Assembly: GCA_046704525.1 (NCBI GenBank)
Contig: JBJKRS010000141.1
Span: forward strand, 1-30,767
Direction of reading: 5' to 3'
Source: GCA-965745 sp046704525
GTDB lineage: Archaea; Thermoplasmatota; Thermoplasmata; Thermoplasmatales; Thermoplasmataceae
DNA: 30,767 nt
A program made the translations under genes and the position numbers. The notes under the pieces were generated by a model. That model saw nothing but the letters and a program-made list of their open reading frames with translations. It searched no databases and was not told the DNA's origin. Positions within the stretch are counted from its first letter, which is position 1. Each line of letters begins with the position of its first letter. Below, in pieces: positions 1-8,278 of this stretch.

Positions 1-444
1 AGACTGAATGTTACCAACAGCACCATAACGCCCTCGGGACCTTCCATATTCTTTTCAAATCCTTCTGCCGACATTTTCGTTCTGGGCAGCCTCAGTTCAG
101 TAGAATCTTCTCTTGACCAATTCGCAGGCGGGAACGGGCATAAAGGGCCGGGCATAGCACTGAACCTGTCAGATGTAATATCATTCGTGATCAAGTCCCA
201 TTCCGAAAGCTACATCAGTGGCATATCAGGCAACCTTTCCGGCAGTACTCTGTCGATAATGGTGCATTTTTCCCAGAGCCTTTATGCAGCTGATTTCTTT
301 GGGCTCTACCTCCTTTCCCTTCTGGGAAACGGCATAATCATAGTACCTGTTAACACCCACACTGACGAAATGATACTGAACTTTGACAGCATACAATTCC
401 TTCCGATGTTCTCTCTTCTTCAGAATGCACTTGGAGGCATATGA
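1..444 (+). CDS. C-terminal part of unknown protein encoded upstream of ABC exporter
   Basis: Frame 1 is open from the first base to a TGA at 442-444, so the gene starts left of the window (147 residues visible). I do not recognise the family. The visible part is rich in Ser, Asn and Gly and has one hydrophobic stretch near residues 100-118 (FFGLYLLSLLGNGIIIVPV), so a membrane or surface role is plausible. The stop overlaps the start of the next gene in an ATGA, so it is translationally coupled to the ABC permease and probably works with that transporter. An ATG at 187 lies inside the frame, but coding-like sequence continues upstream of it, so 187 is unlikely to be the true start. Confidence 0.6.
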   Translation, partial: RLNVTNSTITPSGPSIFFSNPSADIFVLGSLSSVESSLDQFAGGNGHKGPGIALNLSDVISFVIKSHSESYISGISGNLSGSTLSIMVHFSQSLYAADFFGLYLLSLLGNGIIIVPVNTHTDEMILNFDSIQFLPMFSLLQNALGGI

Positions 445-1298
445 TGGGCTCACGGTTCTCCGGTTCTAGGGCGGCTACCCTATACTTCTACTTCTTGAGA
501 GAATTTTACCGGTCAAGGGCATTTGGCCTCATGTTTGTCCTTGTAGCCGGGATTGCGGCTGCCGTAGTCCTTCTCACCCATTTCGATTATGATGCGATAG
601 TGCCTTTTATCGCACCGCCGCCGACAGGCTTTGCCAGATTCAGCCCGGAACTCAGGACTCAGTTTCTTTACTACATCTGGTCGTACATAGGGGTCATCAT
701 ACCTCCGCTTGCAGCATCATTCTATTCCTCGTCTGCAATATCTGGCGACTTTGAAAGCGGGGCAATAATCCCCCTCCTTACCCTTCCCGTGTCCAAGGGA
801 AAGATACTCATGTCAAGGATGCTTGCATCCTTTACAGCGATTGCCCTTTCCATGGCGCTTTATGAGGGAATTCAGTTTCTGGATGTTGGATTTGCGGGTT
901 CCGGTATTTCACCCGTACTCCTTCTCCTTTCATTTGCCCTGATGATCCTTTTCACATTCAGCTGCAACTCCATGGCATTTGCAATTGGCGCGTTTTTCAG
1001 GAAGGGCACACACTCAACTATAGTATTCCTGATGTTATTCTACATTGTCTTCAATGTTCTCTCAATTACCATTTTGCTTGGCCTGCACCAGAATCCCCTC
1101 TTTATTCTGAACAATGCAGGCGGTATAGTGGACAGGGTTTTTGCGGACCTCAACCCGGTGCTCTTCTTCAGCGGCGGATCTATTTCCGGCGCCGGACTGC
1201 CGGAAATCATGTACTCAGCAGAAGTCATGCTCCTTTATTCTATTGCGCTCACGATGCTCGCCTACACCGGGTTCACAAGAACAAGGAGGCAGTTATGA
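441..1298 (+). CDS. ABC-2 type transporter permease
   Basis: 285-residue membrane protein with about six hydrophobic segments: one after residue 25, others near residues 80-100, 130-150, 155-180, 195-215 and 255-280. After the second segment comes the sequence SGDFESGAIIPLLTLPVSKG, which matches the cytoplasmic coupling-helix region of ABC-2/NosY-like permeases (family knowledge: typically reads E-x-G-x-x-x-x-L-x-x-P-x-x-R). It starts at the ATG of an ATGA overlap with the upstream gene and ends in another ATGA with the ATPase gene, where an AGGAGG ribosome site (1284-1289) precedes the next start. Substrate cannot be told from sequence. Confidence is high for the class and low for the cargo. 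Confidence 0.88.
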   Translation: MMGSRFSGSRAATLYFYFLREFYRSRAFGLMFVLVAGIAAAVVLLTHFDYDAIVPFIAPPPTGFARFSPELRTQFLYYIWSYIGVIIPPLAASFYSSSAISGDFESGAIIPLLTLPVSKGKILMSRMLASFTAIALSMALYEGIQFLDVGFAGSGISPVLLLLSFALMILFTFSCNSMAFAIGAFFRKGTHSTIVFLMLFYIVFNVLSITILLGLHQNPLFILNNAGGIVDRVFADLNPVLFFSGGSISGAGLPEIMYSAEVMLLYSIALTMLAYTGFTRTRRQL

Positions 1299-2188
1299 AC
1301 ACTGTGTCCATAAGGGGGGTTACTCTCAAAATTGGCGAGACCACCATACTTGAGAAAGTCAATGCGGAATTGTCTGGCAGCGGCAACTCCGTACTATTCG
1401 GTCCAAACGGGGCAGGCAAGTCTTCCCTGCTCAAAGCCATGACAGGCATGATACTTCCTCAGAAAGGTGATGTGATAATAAACGGGGCAAGCATAAGAAA
1501 CGACAGGGAGGAGGCGCTAGGCTACATTGGAGCCCACATAGAGCCTGGCTCGTTCTATCCACAGCTGACTGGCAGAGAAGTTTTGAATTTCACGGAGAAA
1601 ATCAGGTGCGGGAAATCCGGGGGATGTGAACTTGGTGCGAATGCATTAATTGAAAGGCTCCACATGGCTGAATACGCTGACAGGAAAGTTGGAACTTATT
1701 CCACGGGAATGCGGAGAAACCTGGCAGTGGCAACAGCAGCCATGTGCGCACCGCCCGTTGTGATTCTTGACGAGCCTACTGACGGTCTGGATCCGGCATC
1801 AACTATGAGAATGAATGGACTGATGGAATTTCTGCATAAGGAGAAACAGTGCCTTCTTATCACAACTTCACACGATATCGAAGGGGCGGAGTTGATCTCA
1901 ACACGGAAGCTCATACTGATGGATGGAACCATTGTCTTTGATTCAGAGGAAAAGGGGGATCGCTTGACTGTCAGGTTTGAAGTTTCAAACCCTGGGAGAC
2001 CGGGCTTTCCACTGTTCAATGATTTCGAAGTTGAAAGGGAAGGCAGCTCCATGGTTGTTAGGAATATAAGCAGGAGCCAGGTAGGGCATGTTTTGCGAGA
2101 AGTGGCCAATTCATGCGAAATCAGCTCCGTTGCATTTGAATCGGAATTCAGACAGTTCTATGAATCATTTCTGACAAGAGTGAAATGA
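1295..2188 (+). CDS. ABC transporter ATP-binding protein
   Basis: 297 residues, the energising subunit for the permease encoded just upstream. Walker A is GPNGAGKS at residues 36-43, the signature is the variant YSTGM at 135-139 (instead of LSGGQ, common in BcrA/Nos-type exporters), Walker B is VVILDE at 155-160 with the D-loop following, and the switch histidine is H193. After about residue 215 the sequence leaves the nucleotide-binding domain and forms an extra C-terminal domain of roughly 80 residues, as in many drug or antibiotic-type ABC exporters. The start lies in the ATGA overlap and is preceded by AGGAGG. Part of a three-gene operon. Confidence 0.93.
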   Translation: MNTVSIRGVTLKIGETTILEKVNAELSGSGNSVLFGPNGAGKSSLLKAMTGMILPQKGDVIINGASIRNDREEALGYIGAHIEPGSFYPQLTGREVLNFTEKIRCGKSGGCELGANALIERLHMAEYADRKVGTYSTGMRRNLAVATAAMCAPPVVILDEPTDGLDPASTMRMNGLMEFLHKEKQCLLITTSHDIEGAELISTRKLILMDGTIVFDSEEKGDRLTVRFEVSNPGRPGFPLFNDFEVEREGSSMVVRNISRSQVGHVLREVANSCEISSVAFESEFRQFYESFLTRVK

Positions 2189-2195
2189 GACAAGA

Positions 2196-2229
2196 AAGAA
2201 AAATAATAAATCTGGAGACCAGGCTCCAG
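2196..2229 (-). terminator. Hairpin plus T-rich tract ending the surface-protein gene
   Basis: Read on the minus strand, CTGGAG and CTCCAG (2212-2217 and 2224-2229) form a perfect 6-bp stem with a 6-nt loop, followed by ATTTATTATTTTTCTTTC. It lies 20 nt past the stop of the minus-strand gene and between two convergent genes, so it could serve both. The T-tract polarity fits the minus strand. Its core GGAGC-NN-GGTCTCC recurs at 26868-26885. Confidence 0.55.
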
Positions 2230-2249
2230 CTTACACTTTGGTCAAATCT

Positions 2250-3518
2250 CTAGATAACGCCAACTTCTGCCTTGAGCAGGTTTACCAGCTGGGTCTGCGT
2301 GACTGCCGACGATCCCAGGTATGCAATGTAAACTACGTAGTCGTTGTAATTCGCAAACAGCACCGACTCATTCAGTGTGCTTGTATTGTTTGTGGCATTG
2401 AAGAAGGCACCTGGCAGGGGATTGCTGATATACACATAGCTTATGTTGTCGCTGGATATTGTGCCAGTCGTGGCATTCTTGATTGAGCCAATCGATGCCT
2501 CAGCAGTTGTGTAGACCAGGAAGGATACCTTGTCGTTTAGGAACTTGGCGAAGCCTATAGATGTTGCATTGGATGTGCCAGCTGCATAACCCTGGAGTGC
2601 TATCTCTGATAGGTTTCCGACTGTCTCGTTCAGAACGCTCATGTCAACGCTGCTGAGATTGGATGTGCCTGCCACAGAGCCAAGGAATTCGTGCAGTATG
2701 CTTGTTGCGTTCTGAACCTGCACATCAAGGCCAAGAGAATTCTTCCAGGTATTGCCTATATTGTTCCCAACATCCTGGCTTGAGACGAAGACACTAAGGT
2801 TTGAAGTGGATGTTATTGACGACATCTTGGATATCTGGTCGAGATAGAGCCCGGTGAATGACCCAAGGCTCATGTTGTCAGGTGTCAGGTAGAAGATTCC
2901 AATCATGCTGTTCCCGTATATGCCAATGAGCACGGACTCATACTGGTTGCTTGGGGAAAGGCTGGTGTTCTCAAGGTAAGACCACGCGTAAACATACTGG
3001 TGGCCTGAGACGCTTCCCTTGCTCTCGGAGTGGTTCGTGTAATTGCTGTTCGTCACATTTGCATAGATCAGGTTGAAAGTATCATTTGCATTGGAAGTGG
3101 AGGCAAATGTTGCATACCCGATTGCAGCAAATCCTGAATGGTTGGGCGAAAACACTGAGAATTCAAATCCTGAAATGTTTTCAAACGGCTGCCCTTGCGG
3201 GGACCCTGCAACAGCATAAGGCGTGACGCTGTTTGCTGTAGATGGGGCAGCGATGGCAAGCGGGGTGGAACTACCGGAGAGAACGTTGAAGAAAGTGCTG
3301 ATGTTACCTGAAGTCCCGTGGCCGGAGCTACTGTGTTTCCAGGTGCCGCCGAAAGACTTGCTGATATCCGACGAAGTCACAACATTTGGGGCAAGGCTGT
3401 TGGTGGAGTTGTTGTTCTGGGCAAGAAGGCCATTGAAAATCCCTGAATAGTTGAGTCCAATGACAACAACGATGATCACCAGAATTACCGCTACTACGGC
3501 GGTCAAGGCTTTGTTCAT
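2250..3518 (-). CDS. Membrane-anchored extracellular protein with two repeated domains
   Basis: 422 residues. Residues 1-22 form a single hydrophobic helix after MNK, so the protein is exported and probably stays anchored by its N-terminus. The rest is rich in Asn, Ser and Thr with many N-x-S/T sequons (NNST, NATS, NETV), as in glycosylated archaeal surface proteins. The outer part is an internal duplication: a unit beginning GGTWKHSSSG near residue 56 matches one beginning GNTWKNSLG near residue 257. Both continue with a Gly-Tyr-Ala plus FA strand (GYATFA; GFAKF) and then an ESVLIGIYGN / ESVLFANYND segment. No enzyme motif or family is recognised. It is monocistronic and convergent with the ABC operon. 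Confidence 0.75.
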   Translation of the reverse strand: MNKALTAVVAVILVIIVVVIGLNYSGIFNGLLAQNNNSTNSLAPNVVTSSDISKSFGGTWKHSSSGHGTSGNISTFFNVLSGSSTPLAIAAPSTANSVTPYAVAGSPQGQPFENISGFEFSVFSPNHSGFAAIGYATFASTSNANDTFNLIYANVTNSNYTNHSESKGSVSGHQYVYAWSYLENTSLSPSNQYESVLIGIYGNSMIGIFYLTPDNMSLGSFTGLYLDQISKMSSITSTSNLSVFVSSQDVGNNIGNTWKNSLGLDVQVQNATSILHEFLGSVAGTSNLSSVDMSVLNETVGNLSEIALQGYAAGTSNATSIGFAKFLNDKVSFLVYTTAEASIGSIKNATTGTISSDNISYVYISNPLPGAFFNATNNTSTLNESVLFANYNDYVVYIAYLGSSAVTQTQLVNLLKAEVGVI

Positions 3519-3843
3519 GCCAACTCGGACTTATATTTGATACTTAATGCTTTCCGGCATGCTATACCAAGCATGTCCTGATTTTTAGGGCGGACTCTTG
3601 TAGATGCCCTATTAACAGGCTTATTTACAGTTAGAGCAAATTGTTCTCAACTGAAATTTTTCATGCTCATCAATAAACAGACCTTTCCCGAACAGAGCAT
3701 ATGCACCAAAGTTCTGGGATTCTGCCACATAGACTGATGACAACAATGCGAGATTGCTCATTCTCTTCCTATATGGACACTAGCAAGGACACTTTCTTCT
3801 GCCAAAGTTTTGCCAGGTTTCTCCATGATTGAAACTGATTATT
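3519..3843. other. Intergenic region between divergent genes
   Basis: About 325 bases with no supported gene. It separates the surface-protein gene (minus) from the GyrI-like gene (plus), so it should hold both promoters. A/T-rich TATA-like stretches occur near 3531-3545 (for the minus gene) and TATATGG near 3770 (for the plus gene). Short open frames here have no coding character. Confidence 0.5.
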
Positions 3844-4473
3844 ATGCAAGCGGAAAAAATAGATTTCAAGGTCATGGACAGGGAGTATTACAGGGCAGGA
3901 ACGTCGCCAACTTATGCGACCCTGTCAGAGAAAGTATACCTCTCTTTGAACGGAGAGGGAAGGCCAGATTCTGAGAACTTCCAGCGGAGCATTGAGGTGC
4001 TTTACACAACAGCGTTTCAATTGAAGGCTATTCTGAAGAAGATGGGGATGGATTTTGTTGTCTCGAGACTTGAATGTCTGTGGTGGATGGCCGGGGGCGT
4101 AGAACAGGATTCTGTCTCAAAGGGTGAATGGCGCTGGAGGCTCCTGATAAGGGTACCTGATTTTGTCAGCACTGAGGATGTGAACCTCTCGAAAGAGTTC
4201 GTCATGACCAACAGGAAAATGTCGCTTGCTGCCTACATAACAAAACAGAAGCTGAAGGAAGGAAGAATACTGCAGGTCATGCATGTGGGGCCATATGACA
4301 GGGTTGGGGATACCTACAGCACTTTATCCGAATTCATGAAGGCTGAAAATCTAGAGGAAAATGGTCCGTATCATGAAATTTATATTTCAGACCCAGCGAA
4401 GATCCCCCCGGAAAGGCTCAAAACCATTATCAGGATTCCCGTAAGGGAAACTGGGGAAGTTACCAGCGGTTAG
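3844..4473 (+). CDS. GyrI-like small-molecule-binding domain protein (COG4832 type)
   Basis: 209 residues from the ATG at 3844. The frame can be extended to a TTG at 3829, but MQAEKIDFK matches the usual N-terminus of this family better. Recognisable family features are the EG motif after a hydrophobic strand (SLNGEGRPDSENFQ), LECLWWMAGG, a WRWRLLIRVPDFV strand, and the C-terminal MHVGPYDRVGDT and YHEIYISDPAKIPPERLKT segments. These are typical of stand-alone GyrI-like proteins, which bind hydrophobic small molecules and in some cases hydrolyse them; no DNA-binding domain is attached. The gene stands alone with no operon partner, so the ligand is unknown. Confidence 0.85.
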   Translation: MQAEKIDFKVMDREYYRAGTSPTYATLSEKVYLSLNGEGRPDSENFQRSIEVLYTTAFQLKAILKKMGMDFVVSRLECLWWMAGGVEQDSVSKGEWRWRLLIRVPDFVSTEDVNLSKEFVMTNRKMSLAAYITKQKLKEGRILQVMHVGPYDRVGDTYSTLSEFMKAENLEENGPYHEIYISDPAKIPPERLKTIIRIPVRETGEVTSG

Positions 4474-4817
4474 CAAACACATATGCAACGTCGCTTCAAC
4501 AGAAGATGGATTCTTTCTTTTCCGGGCTCAACTCTATCGTGTGCAGGACAAGTGCATCAATTGTATGCATGATCTCGTCATGAAAGGAAAATAGTGAAGG
4601 CAGTCCATTCCATCGAGAAATGCAAGCCATGAAGAAAAGGAAAAATGGACGATGAGAAATCAATTCTTAATGCAGGAAAATCGAAATGGCACAGTTTCTA
4701 CAGGCTGAATCATAGCTTTAGTCCAAATTCATCTTTAGGGCTATTCCTGCCGAGGCGAACCGTAAATATGGCGGTCACACTGCGCTCCGCACCCCGGAAA
4801 CACCCTTCAACGAACCT
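4474..4817. other. Intergenic region, no gene seen
   Basis: About 340 bases between two convergent genes. A plus-strand open frame at 4645-4875 has no family resemblance and runs into the SnoaL-like gene on the other strand, so I do not call it. No hairpin followed by a clear T-tract was found. Confidence 0.45.
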
Positions 4818-5195
4818 TCACTTCTTGGTGCCCGGGACACCAAAAGCAGACGGATCAAAAATTGTTCTTATATAGGTCAATTTTCCTCCCTCGACCTTGT
4901 ACCAGGAACTCATGTATACTCTGGCTTTTTCCATGACGAAATCATATAGCAGGCAGACTTCGTCGCCACCCACGAAAAGCCTTTTGATTTCATACTTCCC
5001 CGGAAAATTCCTCATCATGTCTATGAAGCCCCTCGGACCCCCAAAGGACTCTCCAGCTGGACCGATGATCACAGCATCCTCACTGATATGTTTCAGGGCA
5101 TCCTCATAACGTTGTTGCTCCATGGCTTCAATGTATGACATCACTACTTCTTTTGCAATCACTCCAGTTCCCCAGTTGTTAACAAGGGGATTCAA
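4818..5195 (-). CDS. SnoaL-like / NTF2-fold protein
   Basis: 125 residues. The pattern VVMSYIEAMEQQRYEDALKH, then DAVIIGPAGESFGGPRGFIDMM, then IKRLFVGGDEVCLLYDF, and finally a strand containing SSWYKVEGGKLTYIRTIFDP is the typical order of helices and strands of the SnoaL-like NTF2 superfamily (cone-shaped fold, small-ligand or isomerase-type pockets). The reading frame starts at a TTG (5195), and a TATA-like box CATATAAGAT lies about 22 nt upstream on the minus strand (5213-5222), so a leaderless message starting at this TTG is likely. The alternative is the internal ATG at residue 19. It is a single gene. Substrate and activity cannot be assigned. Confidence 0.78.
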   Translation of the reverse strand: MNPLVNNWGTGVIAKEVVMSYIEAMEQQRYEDALKHISEDAVIIGPAGESFGGPRGFIDMMRNFPGKYEIKRLFVGGDEVCLLYDFVMEKARVYMSSWYKVEGGKLTYIRTIFDPSAFGVPGTKK

Positions 5196-5212
5196 TAAAT
5201 AAAGAAATGCAC

Positions 5213-5222
5213 ATCTTATATG
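5213..5222 (-). promoter_or_regulatory. TATA-like box for SnoaL-like gene
   Basis: CATATAAGAT on the minus strand, centred about 22-23 nt upstream of the TTG start at 5195. The distance matches archaeal TATA-to-start spacing and implies a leaderless transcript. Confidence 0.4.
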
Positions 5223-5278
5223 TTGGGAGTTTTTCTAATCGTAATTAGCGTTACCCCTTCCCCATGCTCGCAAAGCCT

Positions 5279-5920
5279 TTATTCCCACTTGAAAGGTGGA
5301 AGAGTGATCGCTGCCTCAAAATCTTCTCTCGTGTGAACAGGACTATCGTCGCAGTGTGATATGATCACTATTTCAAATGGGAGGTGCAGTATCTCTCTCA
5401 GAGCAGGTATTTCCCTTTTATCATGCCATGGTGAATCCCAGACTCTGAGCTTACCCTTGCGCTCTGTGAGTGCGTCCCCAAAGACTATTGCGCGATGTTT
5501 CGGCAAGTAGATTGGTGTTTCAGCTCTCCCCCTTGCGTCAAACAGGGGCGCGAGGTCACCTGGGAGTTTCGTCTCTGCTATGACTGGCGTGAGCTCAGTA
5601 TTCGGAACCTGGTCAGGAAAGAAGAACATCGGGCCGTACGGCTTGGCACCGTATCTGACAACAAAAATGTCAATGTCCCGAATATGATCAGGCATGGTGA
5701 CGATGGCCATTGTAGGAGGCGTAGAATCAAGTTTCTCCCAGAGGCCAATGCAATCCAGTGAAGGTGCAAGCGGGTCAATAACTATACGCTCAGATCCTGA
5801 TTCTGCATAAACTGAAGTGACAACTTGCTGGTAATCGTCCTCTTCGGTCCAGAACGGATGTCTTGAACGCCATATCCAGAGCCCTGGAGCCAATTCCTGT
5901 ATTCCAACTCTAGAGGCCAT
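5279..5920 (-). CDS. Degenerate metallo-beta-lactamase-fold protein (paralogue of 21863-22492)
   Basis: 213 residues from the ATG at 5920 (an upstream ATG at 5986 is possible, but the added 22 residues are poorly family-like). The MBL-fold order is visible: an N-terminal strand pair with GLWIWRS, an IVIDPLAPS strand where MBL proteins have DxG, then TMPDHIRDIDIFVVRYGAKP at the usual HxHxDH site, IVFGDAL (the usual ligand Asp), and IISHCDD at the usual last His. The first zinc motif is therefore not canonical but T-x-x-[DN]-H-x-R, shared with the second MBL-like gene in this window. A hydrolase role is possible but metal content is uncertain. The gene stands alone. Confidence 0.75.
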   Translation of the reverse strand: MASRVGIQELAPGLWIWRSRHPFWTEEDDYQQVVTSVYAESGSERIVIDPLAPSLDCIGLWEKLDSTPPTMAIVTMPDHIRDIDIFVVRYGAKPYGPMFFFPDQVPNTELTPVIAETKLPGDLAPLFDARGRAETPIYLPKHRAIVFGDALTERKGKLRVWDSPWHDKREIPALREILHLPFEIVIISHCDDSPVHTREDFEAAITLPPFKWE

Positions 5921-5986
5921 AACATAAAATTTTCCAATCGATATGAACTCTTGCAATTCTCCGGACCAGCATGCAGCATAAACCAA

Positions 5987-6710
5987 TACCTATTGCATCT
6001 AGAGCAGCTGCCCACTCCATTACAGGTTTCTGGGTTTGCCGCATTATGTTTGATGTTATTGCTCTCCGCTATCAGAACAGCTGGACTTTTTTATTGAATA
6101 GTACCGCTCTACACTATAATTTAGGAACTGGAAAATGTTAAGTTTCGAATTAATGAATTGCCTGGCCAAGAATTAAGCGAAGGAAATTCGGATGATAATG
6201 GCGTTTAGGTTTAAGACAAAGTGAATCTTCAGTCTTAACAAAGGGGCTGAATTTGCTGCACCAATAACTAAATTTTCCAGCTACACTACACTGTCAGTGA
6301 GCACCGCTGGGAATGTTAGGTGAGTGCTTACCATAAGGATTGCAGTATGGCAAGCGCGCACTGCTATCAAGCGGAGCAAGGGGATGAACACTACCTTACG
6401 GAAATGATACACAGGTTCAGCATTATTTATTCAAAATTACTATGCATACGGATGTTATGGCTTTTTGCGGGCAGTCTAAAACCCTGCGTCTTATGTAACT
6501 GAGCAAGTGTTCCTCTGATCCGGATTTCTCCGATCTCCACTCGCGCTGGGATGTTTGCAAGAATCTATTTTCCGGGGTTGTATCAACGGGGGGATTCTGC
6601 GGCGAATCAATTGAACTCTTCCAACCAAGCCTCCTGTACCTCGTGGTGACAAAGCATTCTCATAAGTTAACCTACCGATTCATATTTTTAAGTAATTGTG
6701 TTATCCTTCG
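5987..6710. other. Long intergenic region (about 0.7 kb)
   Basis: No gene can be supported here. A plus-strand frame at 6320-6502 (60 codons) and a start-less minus-strand frame around 6430-6655 (about 70 codons) are open, but neither resembles a known family. The right end holds the promoter of the dehydrogenase gene. The length is unusual for a compact archaeal genome, so a decayed gene is possible, but nothing identifies it. Confidence 0.45.
6681..6690 (+). promoter_or_regulatory. TATA-like box for short-chain dehydrogenase gene
   Basis: CATATTTTTA, centred about 25 nt upstream of the GTG at 6711. This spacing favours a leaderless transcript starting at that GTG over the TTG at 6696. Confidence 0.45.
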
Positions 6711-7547
6711 GTGGTTGAGGTGAAAGAGAGGACTATTGTGATAACCGGGGCCAGCGATGGGATCGGGCGAGCCGCAGCTACAAAGCTCAAATCAAACGGA
6801 GAAAATGTTGTCATTATCGGAAGATCAAAAGAGAAGACCAAGACGGTGGCAGATCAAATAAAAGTGCCATATTATACTGCTGATTTTTCCAAGTTGAGTG
6901 AAGTGAGGCAACTTGGCTCCTCCTTAAAGAAGGACTATTCTACCATCGATGTCCTTGCAAATAATGCCGGAGGGATAATGGGTCCGGGGAGCATCATTAC
7001 CGAAGATGGGTATGACAGAACCATTCAGGTTAACCATCTGGGTGGTTTTCTGCTTACGAATATTCTCATGGACACACTCTGTGCTTCAAAGGCAAGTGTG
7101 ATCAACACTTCCAGTGCCGCGCAGCAGTTTTCCGGAAACACAGATATGAGCGATCTGAAGCTTGAGAGTAACTATACACGTATGGGAGCATACGGGAAGA
7201 GCAAGTTCATGAATGTTCTCTTCACAAAGGAGCTTCACAGGCGCTTCAATTCTCATGGTATTTCTTCTGCTGCTTTCCATCCAGGTGTAGTGAGAACAAA
7301 TTTCGGGGAAGAATTTGGTGGTAGCACAAAACTCCTTTATTCCGGGCCGATCAAGTACGTACTGAAGACGCCGGAAAAAGGGGCCGACACCTTAATCTGG
7401 CTCGCAACAACTCAACCGGGGAAAGACTGGGTTTCTGGAGAGTATTACGCCAACAGGCATGTCAAACGACCCAGCAAGCAAGCTGGGGACCCGCAGAAGG
7501 CATCGATTCTGTGGGAAGCGTCCTTGAAGGCAACGGGTCTTGCCTGA
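6711..7547 (+). CDS. Short-chain dehydrogenase/reductase (retinol dehydrogenase-like)
   Basis: 278 residues if started at the GTG at 6711; the open frame reaches a TTG at 6696 and another GTG is at 6720. It has the full SDR signature: TGASDGIG nucleotide-binding turn at residues 12-19, IIGRS after the second strand (NADP-type Arg), NNAG at 84-87, the structural Asn in QVNHLG, the catalytic Ser in NTSS near 134, and YGKSK with catalytic Tyr161 and Lys165. The PGVVRTNF segment after the active site is typical of the retinol dehydrogenase/WWOX-like SDR branch. The substrate is unknown. The gene is alone, with its own TATA-like box. Confidence 0.9.
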   Translation: MVEVKERTIVITGASDGIGRAAATKLKSNGENVVIIGRSKEKTKTVADQIKVPYYTADFSKLSEVRQLGSSLKKDYSTIDVLANNAGGIMGPGSIITEDGYDRTIQVNHLGGFLLTNILMDTLCASKASVINTSSAAQQFSGNTDMSDLKLESNYTRMGAYGKSKFMNVLFTKELHRRFNSHGISSAAFHPGVVRTNFGEEFGGSTKLLYSGPIKYVLKTPEKGADTLIWLATTQPGKDWVSGEYYANRHVKRPSKQAGDPQKASILWEASLKATGLA

Positions 7548-7906
7548 ATCTAAGACCCTTGACCTGGGCATAATTTCCGATTTGTGCAATTGAAATTCAT
7601 TGCCTTCATATATCTGAGCCATTACAATTGGTATTTGCACCTTCATTTACAGTATTTCATATTCGGGTTTCACTGAGGTCAGATCAACCCAAAGTTGCCG
7701 TTACGCTTGAACGTGAACCAAAAATTGCATAGCGTCTTACCTTCTCTTTAGTAATTTCCCTTGTTGCAGTGGAAAGAAAAATCTCTCCCGTTTTATCTGA
7801 TTCTGCTTTCAAGATAAAATATCATCATGTTTGTATCTGGACAAGAAAATATTTTAATACAATTATTTGGAAGTCTGAAGTGGAATGTTATATTCTTAGC
7901 TTCTTC
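7548..7906. other. Intergenic region between convergent genes
   Basis: About 360 bases between the dehydrogenase gene (plus) and the end of the Ehr-like operon (minus). A/T-rich, with no supported gene, and no strong hairpin noticed. The plus-strand frame at 7827-8156 is a shadow over the HyfB coding strand. Confidence 0.45.
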
Positions 7907-8272
7907 TCAGAATGAGCCTGAGGTTAATCCGAATAATATAAAAATGCCAAGAAAAGCGGCAAGCATGTATACCATGTACCAGCCTATTGAACTGTTCATG
8001 AAGTTTAGCGTTATTTTTCTGCAAAAGCTCCTGTATGCCCCTGCAGTTCCAATTGTCAATGCCCAGAAAAAGTCCATGACGCTCACGTTTTCCCCATCAC
8101 CAGTTATCTTGGTTCTCAGTAGTTTTCTAAGCATTAGCTTTATGTTGTTGGAGTAAGCGAATGAAGTGTATTCTTGTTTTACCGGGAGTCCGCTGTTCCA
8201 GGCTGGAACAGTTCTCGTCCTAGGGCTCCTGAACACAGCATAGCCAACAATGGAAAAAATTCCGACCAGCAC
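7907..8272 (-). CDS. HyfB-like C-terminal segment (after second TAA)
   Basis: 121 residues from a GTG two codons after the second TAA. It has an opening membrane helix, then PAWNSGLPVKQEYTSFAYSN, which corresponds to the W-x-C-G soluble loop of HyfB/HycC-type C-termini, and a final membrane helix. It makes sense only as the end of a HyfB-like protein. Confidence 0.6.
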   Translation of the reverse strand: MLVGIFSIVGYAVFRSPRTRTVPAWNSGLPVKQEYTSFAYSNNIKLMLRKLLRTKITGDGENVSVMDFFWALTIGTAGAYRSFCRKITLNFMNSSIGWYMVYMLAAFLGIFILFGLTSGSF

Positions 8273-8278
8273 CAGGAT

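Noticed and set aside
4645..4875. Plus-strand open frame of 76 codons
   Set aside because: No family resemblance, and it overlaps the end of the well-supported SnoaL-like gene on the other strand.
6320..6502. Plus-strand open frame of 60 codons in the long gap
   Set aside because: Composition is not coding-like, no promoter spacing, no recognisable motif.
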